Positions 16,431 through 24,944 of a stretch of 64,000 bases of DNA are shown piece after piece (the stretch's first letter is position 1; the number at the start of each line of letters is the position of its first letter). The notes beneath the pieces were generated by a model, which saw only the letters and a program-made list of their open reading frames with translations, ran no database searches and was not told the origin of the DNA. The DNA lies in NCBI GenBank assembly GCA_963976625.1, contig CAXBLA010000014.1:11530-75529 (forward strand). The letters run 5' to 3'. Origin of the DNA: UBA1924 sp963976625 (GTDB taxonomy: Bacteria; Planctomycetota; Phycisphaerae; Phycisphaerales; UBA1924). A program made the position numbers and the translations under genes.

Positions 16431-17348
16431 TTATGGGCGACGCGAGCGGGTGCTGCTGGGGCGTGAGGTGGATTTTTTCTTGGGCTCGGTCTGGGGCTTG
16501 ATCTTCATGTGCTGCTTGCCGTCGATCCGCTGGGATTGCTGGAGGTGGGCGGGCCAGAAGTTGTAGCCTGCAATCTGGCGGTGCATGTAGTCGGGTGCGG
16601 TGATGACGAAGGACTTGCCGTAGTAGGTGATCGAGGCTTCGCCGCCGAGGGTGATCCATTGGTCGGGTTCGACATTGGCCATGAGCAGATCGCTGATTTT
16701 TGTGGCGCGTTCTTCGGTGTCGGGTTCTTCGGCGTCGTCGCTGCTGCCTGAGAAGGGTGAGCCGCCCTGTGTTTGGAGGGCCTGCTGGAGATCGAACTCG
16801 GGGGCGTTGTCAAAGTCTGGGACGATGAAGAGCAGGTCGGCGACATCGTAGAGTTCGAGGCGGGTGGTGCGGTTGAGTTCGCTCTTGGGGCCGCATTCGA
16901 TCGAGCCGATGTCGTCGAACTGCCAGGTGTAGTCTTCGCCAATGTTCTCGATGCGCTGGGCTTTCATGAGGAGGCGCTCGAGCACCGTGATCCCCGCGAT
17001 TTCCTTCACTTTAATCGTGATGAGCGTGTCCGGGTCGATGCCGACGCCCGATGCGTTGTCGGTGCTGTAGATTGGGAGGAGGTCGACGCCGGTGACATCG
17101 ACGATGAAGTCGAAGAGGTCCGAGATTGGTTGGTCGGTGACATCGAGGGTGATGGGCTTGGAGAGTGCAAGGAGCGCATCGCGCTTGGCCCGGCTCGTGG
17201 ATGCGTCGTCGGAGTCGGTGTTCTGGGCGATGGCTTGTGATGGGGCGAGGGCGGTCGTTGCGAGCCCGATGAGGGGGAGCCCGGCCATGCCCGAGAGGGA
17301 CAGGACCAACGCGGGGATTCGAGCAGAAATGTGTGATCTGAACTGCAT
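16431..17348 (-). CDS. Exported protein with STN (secretin N-terminal)-like domain
   Basis: 305-residue exported protein. It has an N-terminal signal peptide (hydrophobic ALVLSLSGMAGLPLIGLATT, cut near AIAQ) and then a stretch resembling the short secretin/TonB N-terminal domain: ITLDVTDQPISDLFDFIVD followed by TLITIKVKEIAGITVLERLL. The secretin pore domain is absent. The C-terminus is Ser/Arg/Lys-rich. It may be a periplasmic partner of a secretion or pilus complex, but no such genes are close. The start at 17348 has AGGAGA upstream; longer in-frame starts are unlikely. Confidence 0.65.
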   Translation of the reverse strand: MQFRSHISARIPALVLSLSGMAGLPLIGLATTALAPSQAIAQNTDSDDASTSRAKRDALLALSKPITLDVTDQPISDLFDFIVDVTGVDLLPIYSTDNASGVGIDPDTLITIKVKEIAGITVLERLLMKAQRIENIGEDYTWQFDDIGSIECGPKSELNRTTRLELYDVADLLFIVPDFDNAPEFDLQQALQTQGGSPFSGSSDDAEEPDTEERATKISDLLMANVEPDQWITLGGEASITYYGKSFVITAPDYMHRQIAGYNFWPAHLQQSQRIDGKQHMKIKPQTEPKKKSTSRPSSTRSRRP

Positions 17349-17535
17349 GGGCGAGCGTCTCCTGAATGTGTGGATAGTGTGGTTATCCGTGTGTGGCGAT
17401 GGGCGTTTTCGTCCGGCGGGGGTCGATTTGGTGTGCAGCGGTGTGCGGCATGGATCGACGGTGGACAACGCTGGGTGGCGGTCGGGGGGATCGGGCGGTT
17501 TTCCCGAGTATACCAGTCTGAGGGGGTATACGCAC

Positions 17536-17573
17536 GAAAAAACCCTCCGGTTGCATGGGCAGGCGGAGGGTTT
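17536..17573 (-). terminator. Terminator after CotH-like gene
   Basis: Ten-bp perfect stem AAACCCTCCG (17540-17549) / CGGAGGGTTT (17564-17573). On the minus strand it is followed by TTTTCG. Confidence 0.85.
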
Positions 17574-17602
17574 GGGGGTTGTGAGACTGGGTTACGGAGC
17601 TG

Positions 17603-19897
17603 TTATGGGCATCCGGCACCGAAGAAATCGAGGAATGCGGACACATCGAAGAAGTCGTATTCGCCGTCATCGGTGAAGTCTGCGGCTGGTTGCTGGGCGC
17701 CGAAGGCATCTAAGAAGGCGGAGACATCGAAGAAGTCGAGCTCGCCGTCGTTGGTCAGGTCCGCTGGGCAGGGCTCATTGCATGAGCCATTGCTCTCGCC
17801 TGGGGTTGGTGCTTTGAAGAATGCCCACGAATCGTCTCCGTCGCAGGATCGGCCCTCGCTGATGTCGGCTTCTTGGCCGTCGTAGATGTATGAGTCCGCG
17901 ACGCCGTTGCCAAGATCAGTTGGTGCGAAGAGGCCGATTTCTTCGCCGCCGCTGCCGAGCTTGAAGTTGGTGTGGGTCGGGCCTTGCTCGGTGTCGTCGT
18001 CGGCCCAAAAGATGAGGTAGCCGTTGGCTTCGATGGAGACGCCTGCGGGGATCTCGAACTGGGTCGGGTCGGCGAGGTCGTCGGTCAGGAAATAGCCCGA
18101 GAGGTCTACGGCTGAGTCGCTGGTGTTGTGGAGTTCGATCCAGTCAGGGAAGCCGCTGCCGCCGTCGGGGTCTTGGATGGTTGTTTCGTTGTCGGCCATG
18201 AACTCGTTGATCACGATTGGGGAGTCGAAGACGCCGGCGCGGATCTCGTAGCTCATGGGGCGGTGCTCGGCGTGGAGGGGCTCGTAGCGTTTGGCCCCGG
18301 TGGAGCCGCCGGCGGTGTCGCTGCTGGATGCCTCGATGTAGTATTCGACGACGGTGCCCGCGGTCCAGGGCTGGATTGAGGCGCCGTAGATGCCGTCGCC
18401 GGCGAGGGCGTCGTTGTGGTTGCCGTCGTCGAACATGGGGGTGGGCATGTAGCGTCCTTGGTCGCGGCTGTAGAGGACGACGCTGGCGATGCCTTCGTTT
18501 GATTGCTCGGCGACCGTGGCGCTGACCCAGACGGTGTCGTCGCTGGTGGGCTTGGCTGGTGATGCTTGCACATCGCTGATCAGCGGGGCCGAGCGGTTGA
18601 GTTGGGATTGGTTGTCGAGGTACTGGCGTCGGTTCTGGATCTGCGACGCGAGGAGAGCGTGTGAGCTGTTGTACTGGTTGTGCGAGAAGATCTCGGTTTC
18701 GTGCGTGGTGGAAACGATCGCATCGGTGTATGCACGGTGACGGACGACATCCGCCTGGATGGTGCTCCAGTCGATGAGCTGGCTCAGATCGCGGAGGTGG
18801 GCGAGGTAGCGGTCTTTGACTTCGGGGACATCGAGGATCAGGCGATCGGTCAGGGGGATGCTTCTGTTGTTGAAGTCTTGGAAGATGCTGTCGCTGGTGC
18901 TGGTGCTGAAGGCCAGGTCCCAGTCCCACGGGAGGATGTGGAGGCGTTCGTTCTGTGTGTCCTCGTAGATGTAGTAGTTGTGCCCGTTGGGTGCGAAGGC
19001 GCGGAGGTCGTCCCAGTTCATCAACGCGACGCCCGCGGCGGCTTGCCATGTCAGGCGGTCGATGCTGAAGAGCTCGTCGAGGTCTGCGCGGAGTGTGTTG
19101 ATCGGTGCGTTGTTGAGTGTGTTGATGGTATCGATCAGGTCGAGGTATTCGGTGGCGTCGTCGCCGCCGCTGACATCGTAATCGGAGCTGTAGTCGCTGA
19201 CATTGGGGCCGCGATAGACCATCGAGCCGCTGTCTGCTTTGTAGCGGTGCCCGTTGTCGTTATTGAAATGTTTGTCCATGAACTTCTTGTTCACGCGTTC
19301 GACATTGGTGTATACGCCGATGTCTTGGACATTGCCCGCGGTGCCCGAGCGGACGAAGACGAGGTTGGCGCGTGGGGCGGGCATGAACTCGCCGATGATT
19401 TTGTATGCGATGACCTCGCGGATTTTGGTTGGGTCCCAGACGCCGTTGTTGAGCGTGATCTTTGAGTGGCCGTAGAGTTCTTGGTCTTCGACGAACGCGT
19501 CCATTGTGATTTTGTAGGGCTTCTTGAGCCCGTTGACGAACCAGTAGGACGAGTTGCCCTTGTACTGGACGCCGACATCTTCGTAGGTGGTGCCTGTTGT
19601 GTCGTCGGGGCTGTCGTAGACGATGAGGTCGGCGACGACATAGATGTCCTCGCCGGTGGCGTCGTTGGTGTCCCAGTTGTTGCGGAGTTGCTGGTTCCAG
19701 TCTGCGTCGTCGAAGACGATTTCCATCGTGCGGTAGACGGTGTCGTCGTAGAGGTCTTCGGCGTCCCCGGCGGTGGCTGTAGTAGTCATGGCCGCGGCGC
19801 ACATCAATGCGCAGGGGATCATGGTCGTCAAGACGCGTGGGGTATTGATCCACGACGGTCCATGTTGATTTTTGGTCAAAGCACGACGGATAGACAT
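17603..19897 (-). CDS. Secreted CotH-like protein with lamin-tail and GC-type dockerin domains
   Basis: 764-residue secreted protein. After a signal peptide (TTMIPCALMCAAAM ... ATAG) comes a CotH-kinase-like domain with the family hallmark LHILPWDWDLAF and upstream elements GVQYKGNSSYW and KITMDAF. The middle part has Ig-like strands, then a lamin-tail (LTD) domain (VINEFMADNETTIQDPDGG; DWIELHNTSD). The end carries two GC-type dockerin repeats, each Asp/Asn-rich with DFFDVSAFLD, and finishes GAGCP. The start at 19897 is supported by GAGGAGG. In spores CotH phosphorylates coat proteins; its role in a planctomycete is unknown. The dockerin repeats suggest a shared sorting or anchoring step with the M43 protease at 20308. 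Confidence 0.9.
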   Translation of the reverse strand: MSIRRALTKNQHGPSWINTPRVLTTMIPCALMCAAAMTTTATAGDAEDLYDDTVYRTMEIVFDDADWNQQLRNNWDTNDATGEDIYVVADLIVYDSPDDTTGTTYEDVGVQYKGNSSYWFVNGLKKPYKITMDAFVEDQELYGHSKITLNNGVWDPTKIREVIAYKIIGEFMPAPRANLVFVRSGTAGNVQDIGVYTNVERVNKKFMDKHFNNDNGHRYKADSGSMVYRGPNVSDYSSDYDVSGGDDATEYLDLIDTINTLNNAPINTLRADLDELFSIDRLTWQAAAGVALMNWDDLRAFAPNGHNYYIYEDTQNERLHILPWDWDLAFSTSTSDSIFQDFNNRSIPLTDRLILDVPEVKDRYLAHLRDLSQLIDWSTIQADVVRHRAYTDAIVSTTHETEIFSHNQYNSSHALLASQIQNRRQYLDNQSQLNRSAPLISDVQASPAKPTSDDTVWVSATVAEQSNEGIASVVLYSRDQGRYMPTPMFDDGNHNDALAGDGIYGASIQPWTAGTVVEYYIEASSSDTAGGSTGAKRYEPLHAEHRPMSYEIRAGVFDSPIVINEFMADNETTIQDPDGGSGFPDWIELHNTSDSAVDLSGYFLTDDLADPTQFEIPAGVSIEANGYLIFWADDDTEQGPTHTNFKLGSGGEEIGLFAPTDLGNGVADSYIYDGQEADISEGRSCDGDDSWAFFKAPTPGESNGSCNEPCPADLTNDGELDFFDVSAFLDAFGAQQPAADFTDDGEYDFFDVSAFLDFFGAGCP

Positions 19898-20081
19898 ATC
19901 CAACCTCCTCTTGTGCGCTCCGGTGCGAGAGCTGATTTGTGTAAAGAACACGAGCCCATGCCAGAAAGCAGGCGCAGGCCATCGGGCGAATGCCCGTTCT
20001 CGGTAGTAGACCATACGGGCGGCGCATTATTCAGGTTGCATTAATTTATAGGAGTCTGAGGCGTTGCGGGCCGGTCAGAAA

Positions 20082-20153
20082 GCCACCTGCGAGACTTGAA
20101 CTCGCGACCTATTCTTTACGAAAGAATCGCTCTACCAGCTGAGCTAAGGCGGC
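20082..20153 (-). tRNA. tRNA-Thr(CGU)
   Basis: 72-nt cloverleaf on the minus strand: acceptor GCCGCCT / AGGTGGC (one G-T pair), D arm GCTC / GAGC, anticodon stem ATTCT / AGAAT with loop TTCGTAA (anticodon CGT, reads ACG), T arm GCGAG-TTCAAGT-CTCGC. The 3' CCA is not encoded. Confidence 0.95.
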
Positions 20154-20228
20154 GTTGAGTAAGAGTATATGCCTGTGATCAACACGCAACCAGCGGATCA
20201 AGCCAGCCGCAATCCAGTTGCAGGGCCC

Positions 20229-20273
20229 AAAAAAAGAAGACGGCTCCCTGGAAGTAAAGCACGGGGAGCCGTC
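20229..20273 (-). terminator. Terminator after M43 protease gene
   Basis: Ten-bp stem GACGGCTCCC (20239-20248) / GGGAGCCGTC (20264-20273). On the minus strand the stem is followed by TTCTTTTTTT. Confidence 0.85.
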
Positions 20274-20307
20274 AACGAATGGGGGCTGTTTGATTGGTCT
20301 GGCGGGC

Positions 20308-21570
20308 TTATGGGCAGCCGGCACTGAAGGCGTCGATGAAGTCTGAGATATCGAAGAAGTCCCAGACGCCGTCGCCGGTGATGTCCGCTGCGGGTTCTTG
20401 GTCGCGGAAGGCGTCGAGGTAGAAGGCGACATCGAAGAAGTCGAGCACGCCCATCGGCTCGGCATAGTCTGCGACCGAGCATGGCTCGTTGGAGACGATC
20501 GAGAAGAGCTGTGGGCGGTAGTTGATCATCGAGCAGCGCATCCGGTTGGCTTGGTCTGCGGTGAACTGGTTCATGCAGCGGTCGTCGGAGTAGTCCATGT
20601 AGTTGTGGATGGGGACCTGCTGGCCGCAGGAGGTGCGTGAGGATGGGCAGCCGCTGGTGGGCGAGCCGACGGGGTTGGTGTCGCAGATCCGATCGCCCGA
20701 GCGATCGCATGAGCCCGAGTCGCACCCGAAGTCGAAGGTGTGGTAGAGCCCGAGGTAGTGACCAACCTCGTGGGTGCCGGTGCGGCCCAGGTTGTAGGGG
20801 ACGAAGGGGGCGCCGAGTCCGAAGGTCGAGTAGAGGATGACCACGCGGTCGCTGTTGCTGCCGGCGATCCCGCCCTGGGGGAGCTGGGTGTAGCCAAGGG
20901 CGCCGCTGGCGCTGTTAGAGTAGATGTTGAGGTAGCGGTCTGTGTCCCAGGCGAGGGTGTTGTAGTAGCGGCCGCCGTCGTTGAACCAGGTGTTGTTGAC
21001 TGAGCGGGTGATGCCGGTGGTGGCGTTGCCGTCGGGGTCCTCGGTGGCGAGGTAGAACTCGATCTGTGTGTCGACGCCCTCTTCGCCGTTGGAGCCGGTC
21101 TTGGCTCCGAAGTCCTCGTTGAGGACATCGATCTGGGAGCGGACGCGTTCATCGCTCATGGCGCCGGTGCCGTTGGTCCGTTCGATGATGTGGACGACGA
21201 CCGGGATGCGGTACTTGGCGACGCTTGGTTCGTATTGGGGGCTTGGGTTGGTGAAGTCGTAGGTGCAGTCGTTGCCGCCCCTTGAGATGTTGTTTGGTTG
21301 CCCGTTGGGGTTGGGGAGTGGCTGGCTGGAGGTTTTGCAGCGGGTGTCCTCGAAGTTGAAGTAGCCCGCTTGGTAGAGCTCGTCCCACGATTGGAAGGTG
21401 TGGCCGTCGGCGATGATCTCGTTGTCGGAGATGACCTCGAAGGATGGTGAGGGGTTTGTCAGATCGGTGATCTGGTGGGCGGCGTGGGTTGGTGTCGAGG
21501 CTTTGGGCTGGTCAATCGGGGCCGCGGCGAGCAATCCCGAGATCATGGCGATCGAGCTGAGCATGTACAT
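20308..21570 (-). CDS. Secreted zinc metalloprotease, M43 (pappalysin) family, with GC-type dockerin
   Basis: 420-residue secreted protease. After a short signal peptide and a propeptide-like segment, the domain YRIPVVVHIIERTNG opens the M43 catalytic part. The zinc site is HEVGHYLGLYH (HExxHxxGxxH), followed by disulfide-type Cys (FGCDSGSCDRSGD) and the Met-turn NYMDYSDD. The C-terminus has two dockerin-like repeats (GVLDFFDVAFYLD and GVWDFFDISDFID) and ends SAGCP. It probably cleaves extracellular proteins. It shares the dockerin type with the CotH-like protein on the other side of the tRNA gene. Confidence 0.92.
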   Translation of the reverse strand: MYMLSSIAMISGLLAAAPIDQPKASTPTHAAHQITDLTNPSPSFEVISDNEIIADGHTFQSWDELYQAGYFNFEDTRCKTSSQPLPNPNGQPNNISRGGNDCTYDFTNPSPQYEPSVAKYRIPVVVHIIERTNGTGAMSDERVRSQIDVLNEDFGAKTGSNGEEGVDTQIEFYLATEDPDGNATTGITRSVNNTWFNDGGRYYNTLAWDTDRYLNIYSNSASGALGYTQLPQGGIAGSNSDRVVILYSTFGLGAPFVPYNLGRTGTHEVGHYLGLYHTFDFGCDSGSCDRSGDRICDTNPVGSPTSGCPSSRTSCGQQVPIHNYMDYSDDRCMNQFTADQANRMRCSMINYRPQLFSIVSNEPCSVADYAEPMGVLDFFDVAFYLDAFRDQEPAADITGDGVWDFFDISDFIDAFSAGCP

Positions 21571-21862
21571 GGTGAGTCCCTAAATCTAATCCGATGATCT
21601 CGCCTTGGGCGCCCACACGACACGGTGAACCCATGAACACAGGAGCATGACGCATGAACGAACGCACACACAGGCGATCAAGGCCAATCATTTCCGGCGA
21701 TGTCGAGATCTTGATTTTCCGAAACAAAGCAGAACCGCCCGAACGGGCGTCGCGGGTCTATACGGGGGGAGGACTCGGGTGTTTCACGAATCCGGAATCT
21801 GGCTTGAAAAAGCTGATTGGAGGCGTGGGAGGGTGGTTTTAGTCACCGGCTTCTTGCTCGGC
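21571..21862 (+). other. Intergenic region without a recognisable gene
   Basis: About 290 bp between two minus-strand genes. On the minus strand a TAGATT box lies 12 nt before the protease ATG and could be its -10. A short plus-strand open frame (21654-21842) has no family resemblance and no clear start signal. I see no convincing RNA gene or terminator. Confidence 0.5.
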
Positions 21863-22783
21863 TTAGTCTCCATCGTAGGTCTCGGAGACCTCGGCGAAGG
21901 CGGTGCCCGGGTCGTTGATCGATGCTTGGTAGGCGATGGCGATCGCGCCGGCGAACTCCGCGTGCGGGGGCATGCCCATCAATGCACGGCGCTCATCGAG
22001 ATGCTCGGGGTCTTCGATGGGGACGGTGGGGGTGGGGACCATTTGGCCGAGCTGATTGCGTTGCATGGCCATCTGGGTGCCGAAGACTTGTGACTGGCCC
22101 TGGAAGGCGCGGATCCGGTCGGTGAGCAACGCGACATAGGAGGCGGGGAGCTCGCCGTCCTCGACGAGGTCGATCATCAGTGCGAGGCAGCGGTTCTGGA
22201 AGTCGTTATCGTGACCGGCGTGCTGGATCACCATATAGGCGGCTTGGGTCGCTTTGAGCCCCACGCGATCGCGGGTGGGCCAGCCGATGTGATCGACAAT
22301 CTCCTTGAGCCGATCGCTGTGGGCGACATCGATCGCGTGGACGGTCCGCTCGTGCTTGCGCATCTTCGGATCGTCGGCCAGCGATGAGCTGACGAGTTCT
22401 TGGTCGAGGTCGTACATCGCTTCGAGTTCGATCTGGATATCGCTCATGGAGTACTTGCTGATGGGCGTTCGGTACGCGGGGACGAGCTCGCTGGCGAAGG
22501 CGTTGCCGATGATAAACTCGTCGCCCATGCCTGGGGCGAGGTCTGCGCGGGTGACCGTGAGAGCGGTTGGTTCGGTGGACTCGGCGACGATGGGTGTCCA
22601 CTCGTTGGAGGATTGGACCTGTTCTTGAGTTTGAACTTGGTTTTGATTATTCTGCGAGGCTTGCGTGCGCGATTGGCTCGACGCGCAGCCGGTGGCCATG
22701 CCTGCTCCGATCAGGATCGTGGTGATCGATACGGCAGAGAGCAAGCGGGCACGGCTGGCGGAGTGTAGGTGATTCATGCCCAT
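21863..22783 (-). CDS. Lipoprotein with DUF6624 domain
   Basis: 306-residue protein with an N-terminal signal peptide ending in a lipobox-like MATGC, a Gln/Asn-rich linker (about residues 43-65) and a DUF6624 domain. Family marks are DHIGWPTRDRVG, AAYMVIQHAGHD, FQNRCLALM, LTDRIRAFQGQSQVFGTQM. DUF6624 proteins are common and uncharacterised; the conserved His/Asp in QHAGHD may be functional. Start 22783 (or ATG at 22777); no Shine-Dalgarno sequence. It lies 110 nt downstream of the aldo/keto reductase gene on the same strand. Confidence 0.75.
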   Translation of the reverse strand: MGMNHLHSASRARLLSAVSITTILIGAGMATGCASSQSRTQASQNNQNQVQTQEQVQSSNEWTPIVAESTEPTALTVTRADLAPGMGDEFIIGNAFASELVPAYRTPISKYSMSDIQIELEAMYDLDQELVSSSLADDPKMRKHERTVHAIDVAHSDRLKEIVDHIGWPTRDRVGLKATQAAYMVIQHAGHDNDFQNRCLALMIDLVEDGELPASYVALLTDRIRAFQGQSQVFGTQMAMQRNQLGQMVPTPTVPIEDPEHLDERRALMGMPPHAEFAGAIAIAYQASINDPGTAFAEVSETYDGD

Positions 22784-22893
22784 AACATCGAAAAAGAAAC
22801 CGATCGAGGACACCCCGATCGCCACAGTGTCTGTGTTTCGATCTCGCCTAGTCCGCACAGACGGACTCGGCGATGGGCTTGTGATGGATCGCT

Positions 22894-24006
22894 TTAGTAG
22901 CGCTCGCTGTCGTCCTTGGGGCTCAGTCCCCAGGGCTCGCTGGGCTGGTTGTTGATCGTGGTGCCGTTCTGGATGGCCGGGGCGATTTTGCTCAGGAAGT
23001 TGTGGGGGAAGTGCTGGCCGAAGGGGCAGGCGGCTTCGATCTTGGCCCGCTGCTCGTCGCTGAGCGTGAAGTCCAACGCGCCCAGATTGTCCTCGAGCTG
23101 CGAGAGGCGTTTGGCTCCGATAATCGTCGAGCTGATCGCTTGGTTGGACTGCACCCAGTTGAGCGCGACCTGGGCGGGGGTGGGGCTCTGCTCATCGCCT
23201 AAGGATTCATTCAACTCAGCGCAGACTTCGTTGATGACATCGAGGAGGGCGTATGTCGATTCGATTAAGAACGGCGAATCGACGGCCGCTCGTGTTTCTT
23301 CGGGCGATGGGCGCGAGTCGCGGGTGTACTTGCCGCTCAAGACCCCGCCACGCAGGGGCGACCAGGGCGTCACGCCCAGCCCCATGTGCTGGGCCATCGG
23401 CAAGAGGTCGTCTTCGACGGTGCGTTGGAGTAGGGAGTACTCGATCTGGATCGCGATCAGGGGTTCCCAGCCGTGGGCCTTGGCGATGTGCTGGGCCTGC
23501 ACGCAGACCCAGGCCGGGTGGTCGGAGAACCCGATGTGGCGGACCTTGCCGGCTCGGACCAGATCATTGAGCGTGCTCATGGTCTCGGTCAGGGGCGTGT
23601 GTCGATCCCAGAAGTGCACCCAGAGCATGTCGATGTAGTCCGTCTGCAGTCGGCGGAGCGAGTCTTCGACTTGGTGGATGATGGCTTTGCGTCCGCTGCC
23701 ACCGCCGTTGGGGTCGTTTGGGTGCATGTTGCCGCAGAACTTGGTGGCGATGACGGTGCGGTCTCGGCGCGCGGCGTGCTCTTTGAAATAGTCCCCGATG
23801 ATCTTCTCGGAGTGTCCCTTGGTGTAGGCGTTGGCGGTGTCGAGGAAGTTGCCGCCGCGATCGAGGTAGGCGCCGAGGACATCGAGCGATTCTTCGATGT
23901 CGGTGCCCACGACGCCCCATTCGTTGCCGAAGGTCATGGTGCCCAGGCACATCGGCGAGACGCGGAGCCCGGAGTTTCCGAGGGTGAGGTAGTCGGTGAG
24001 TGCCAT
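22894..24006 (-). CDS. Aldo/keto reductase
   Basis: 370-residue NADPH-dependent reductase with a TIM barrel. The start GNSGLRVSPMCLGTMTFG, the DTANAYTKGHSE segment (catalytic Asp/Tyr), the TKF Lys, the later His of LWVHFWDRH, and the cofactor part (TPWSPLRGGVLSGKY; STIIGAKRLSQLEDNL) are all present. The substrate is unknown; the length suits the YajO/Tas-like group of bacterial reductases. AAGGA precedes the ATG. Confidence 0.92.
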   Translation of the reverse strand: MALTDYLTLGNSGLRVSPMCLGTMTFGNEWGVVGTDIEESLDVLGAYLDRGGNFLDTANAYTKGHSEKIIGDYFKEHAARRDRTVIATKFCGNMHPNDPNGGGSGRKAIIHQVEDSLRRLQTDYIDMLWVHFWDRHTPLTETMSTLNDLVRAGKVRHIGFSDHPAWVCVQAQHIAKAHGWEPLIAIQIEYSLLQRTVEDDLLPMAQHMGLGVTPWSPLRGGVLSGKYTRDSRPSPEETRAAVDSPFLIESTYALLDVINEVCAELNESLGDEQSPTPAQVALNWVQSNQAISSTIIGAKRLSQLEDNLGALDFTLSDEQRAKIEAACPFGQHFPHNFLSKIAPAIQNGTTINNQPSEPWGLSPKDDSERY

Positions 24007-24045
24007 GCGATTGGTCCTTTCAGCATCCGTTCTTGTGTGATCGGG

Positions 24046-24051
24046 TAGACT
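24046..24051 (+). promoter_or_regulatory. TANNNT -10 box, leaderless small gene
   Basis: TAGACT followed by 6 nt and the ATG at 24058. It lies in the 51-bp gap between divergent genes. Confidence 0.5.
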
Positions 24052-24057
24052 CTAGAC

Positions 24058-24216
24058 ATGCGAACCAAACGCGGCATCATGGTCGATGATCGTGGGCAAT
24101 CACACGATCAGCCTCCCGGTCGGCTCTCCAAAGTCGGGTCGCGCGATGTGCGTGAGCAGTATCGGCTCATTACTCAAGAGCTCGACGAGCTGGCGCTCGT
24201 CCGGGTGATGGTGTGA
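24058..24216 (+). CDS. Small uncharacterised protein (52 aa)
   Basis: 52 codons starting at ATG 24058 and ending TGA 24214-24216. The product is charged and partly helical (residues 30-52 carry DVREQYRLITQELDELALV). There is no membrane segment. It is supported by a TAGACT box 6 nt upstream of the ATG and by the next gene starting only 3 nt after its stop, an operon-like spacing. No family is recognised. The reality of this gene is likely, not proven. Confidence 0.55.
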   Translation: MRTKRGIMVDDRGQSHDQPPGRLSKVGSRDVREQYRLITQELDELALVRVMV

Positions 24217-24219
24217 GAT

Positions 24220-24528
24220 ATGGTGCGGGTGGGTTTGGCATCGGCGGTGTTCGCGGCTGTCGGGTATACGCTGTTCGTGGCTGGGTTGCGGTTCCAGTCT
24301 GCCGTGTTCTTTGCGATCACCGGGGTGCTGATCCTGTTTACTGTTCTGCGGCCGGTGATGCGCCGGCGACAGATACGCAGGCTCCGGCGGGCCAAGGAGA
24401 TCTGGGGCGAGCGCGTCGCGGCTCATTGCGACTGTTTTTTGTGCGCCTATAGCCTCGATGGTTTGATGCCCGAAGCCGACGGCTGCACCGTGTGCCCGGA
24501 GTGCGGAGCGGCTTGGCAGATTGGATGA
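24220..24528 (+). CDS. Small membrane protein with zinc ribbon
   Basis: 102 residues: two hydrophobic segments (about residues 4-22 and 26-40), a basic stretch (RRRQIRRLRRAK), then a zinc ribbon CDCFLCAYSLDGLMPEADG with CPECG. The same CxxCxYxLxG...CPEC signature is in the products of 15048-16304 and 48321-49175. It follows the 52-residue gene by 3 nt and so is probably cotranscribed. Function unknown. Confidence 0.7.
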   Translation: MVRVGLASAVFAAVGYTLFVAGLRFQSAVFFAITGVLILFTVLRPVMRRRQIRRLRRAKEIWGERVAAHCDCFLCAYSLDGLMPEADGCTVCPECGAAWQIG

Positions 24529-24552
24529 AAGCGTCCTATAGGGATTTGAGTT

Positions 24553-24912
24553 CTACGAAGAACTAAAAAGCTGTTGATTCGTTGCAATGAACAACACGAT
24601 CGTGAGGATCAGGATGAGACTCCAGCTCCCGAGGATGAAACCGGCTTGCTTGGGCGGGACATCATGCCATTGGCGGAGCATGACATAGAAAATGAGGAGC
24701 CAGAGAGCAGGGGGTGTTCCTTGGGTGATCAGTTGCGGAGCATCAAAGAATGAGAACACCCAACCGCAGGCCCGTTTGATGAGACCGCCAAAGAAAAGAT
24801 ATGTTGAGGCGTCCCACCAGCCCATCGTGTCGCCCGTGACGCTGTGATACACCCAGCGGAAAGTGCTCAACAGACCTACAACGAAACCAAGCATGATCAG
24901 GATTTCGGACAT
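24553..24912 (-). CDS. Small integral membrane protein
   Basis: 119 residues with about three or four hydrophobic segments (EILIMLGFVVGLLSTF; ASTYLFFGGLI; ALWLLIFYVML; GSWSLILILTIVLFIA). No family is recognised. A strong Shine-Dalgarno (AAGGAGAAGGA) precedes the ATG. It starts 32 nt after the mutS stop codon on the same strand, so it is probably the last gene of a mutS operon. Confidence 0.65.
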   Translation of the reverse strand: MSEILIMLGFVVGLLSTFRWVYHSVTGDTMGWWDASTYLFFGGLIKRACGWVFSFFDAPQLITQGTPPALWLLIFYVMLRQWHDVPPKQAGFILGSWSLILILTIVLFIATNQQLFSSS

Positions 24913-24944
24913 CGTGTTCCTTCTCCTTGTGAGTCTGCCGATTT

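Noticed and set aside
20082..20153. tRNA-Thr as an integration site
   Set aside because: No integrase gene and no repeat of the tRNA 3' end was seen nearby.
21654..21842. 62-codon plus-strand frame in an intergenic gap
   Set aside because: No start signal, no resemblance to known proteins, unlike neighbour orientation.
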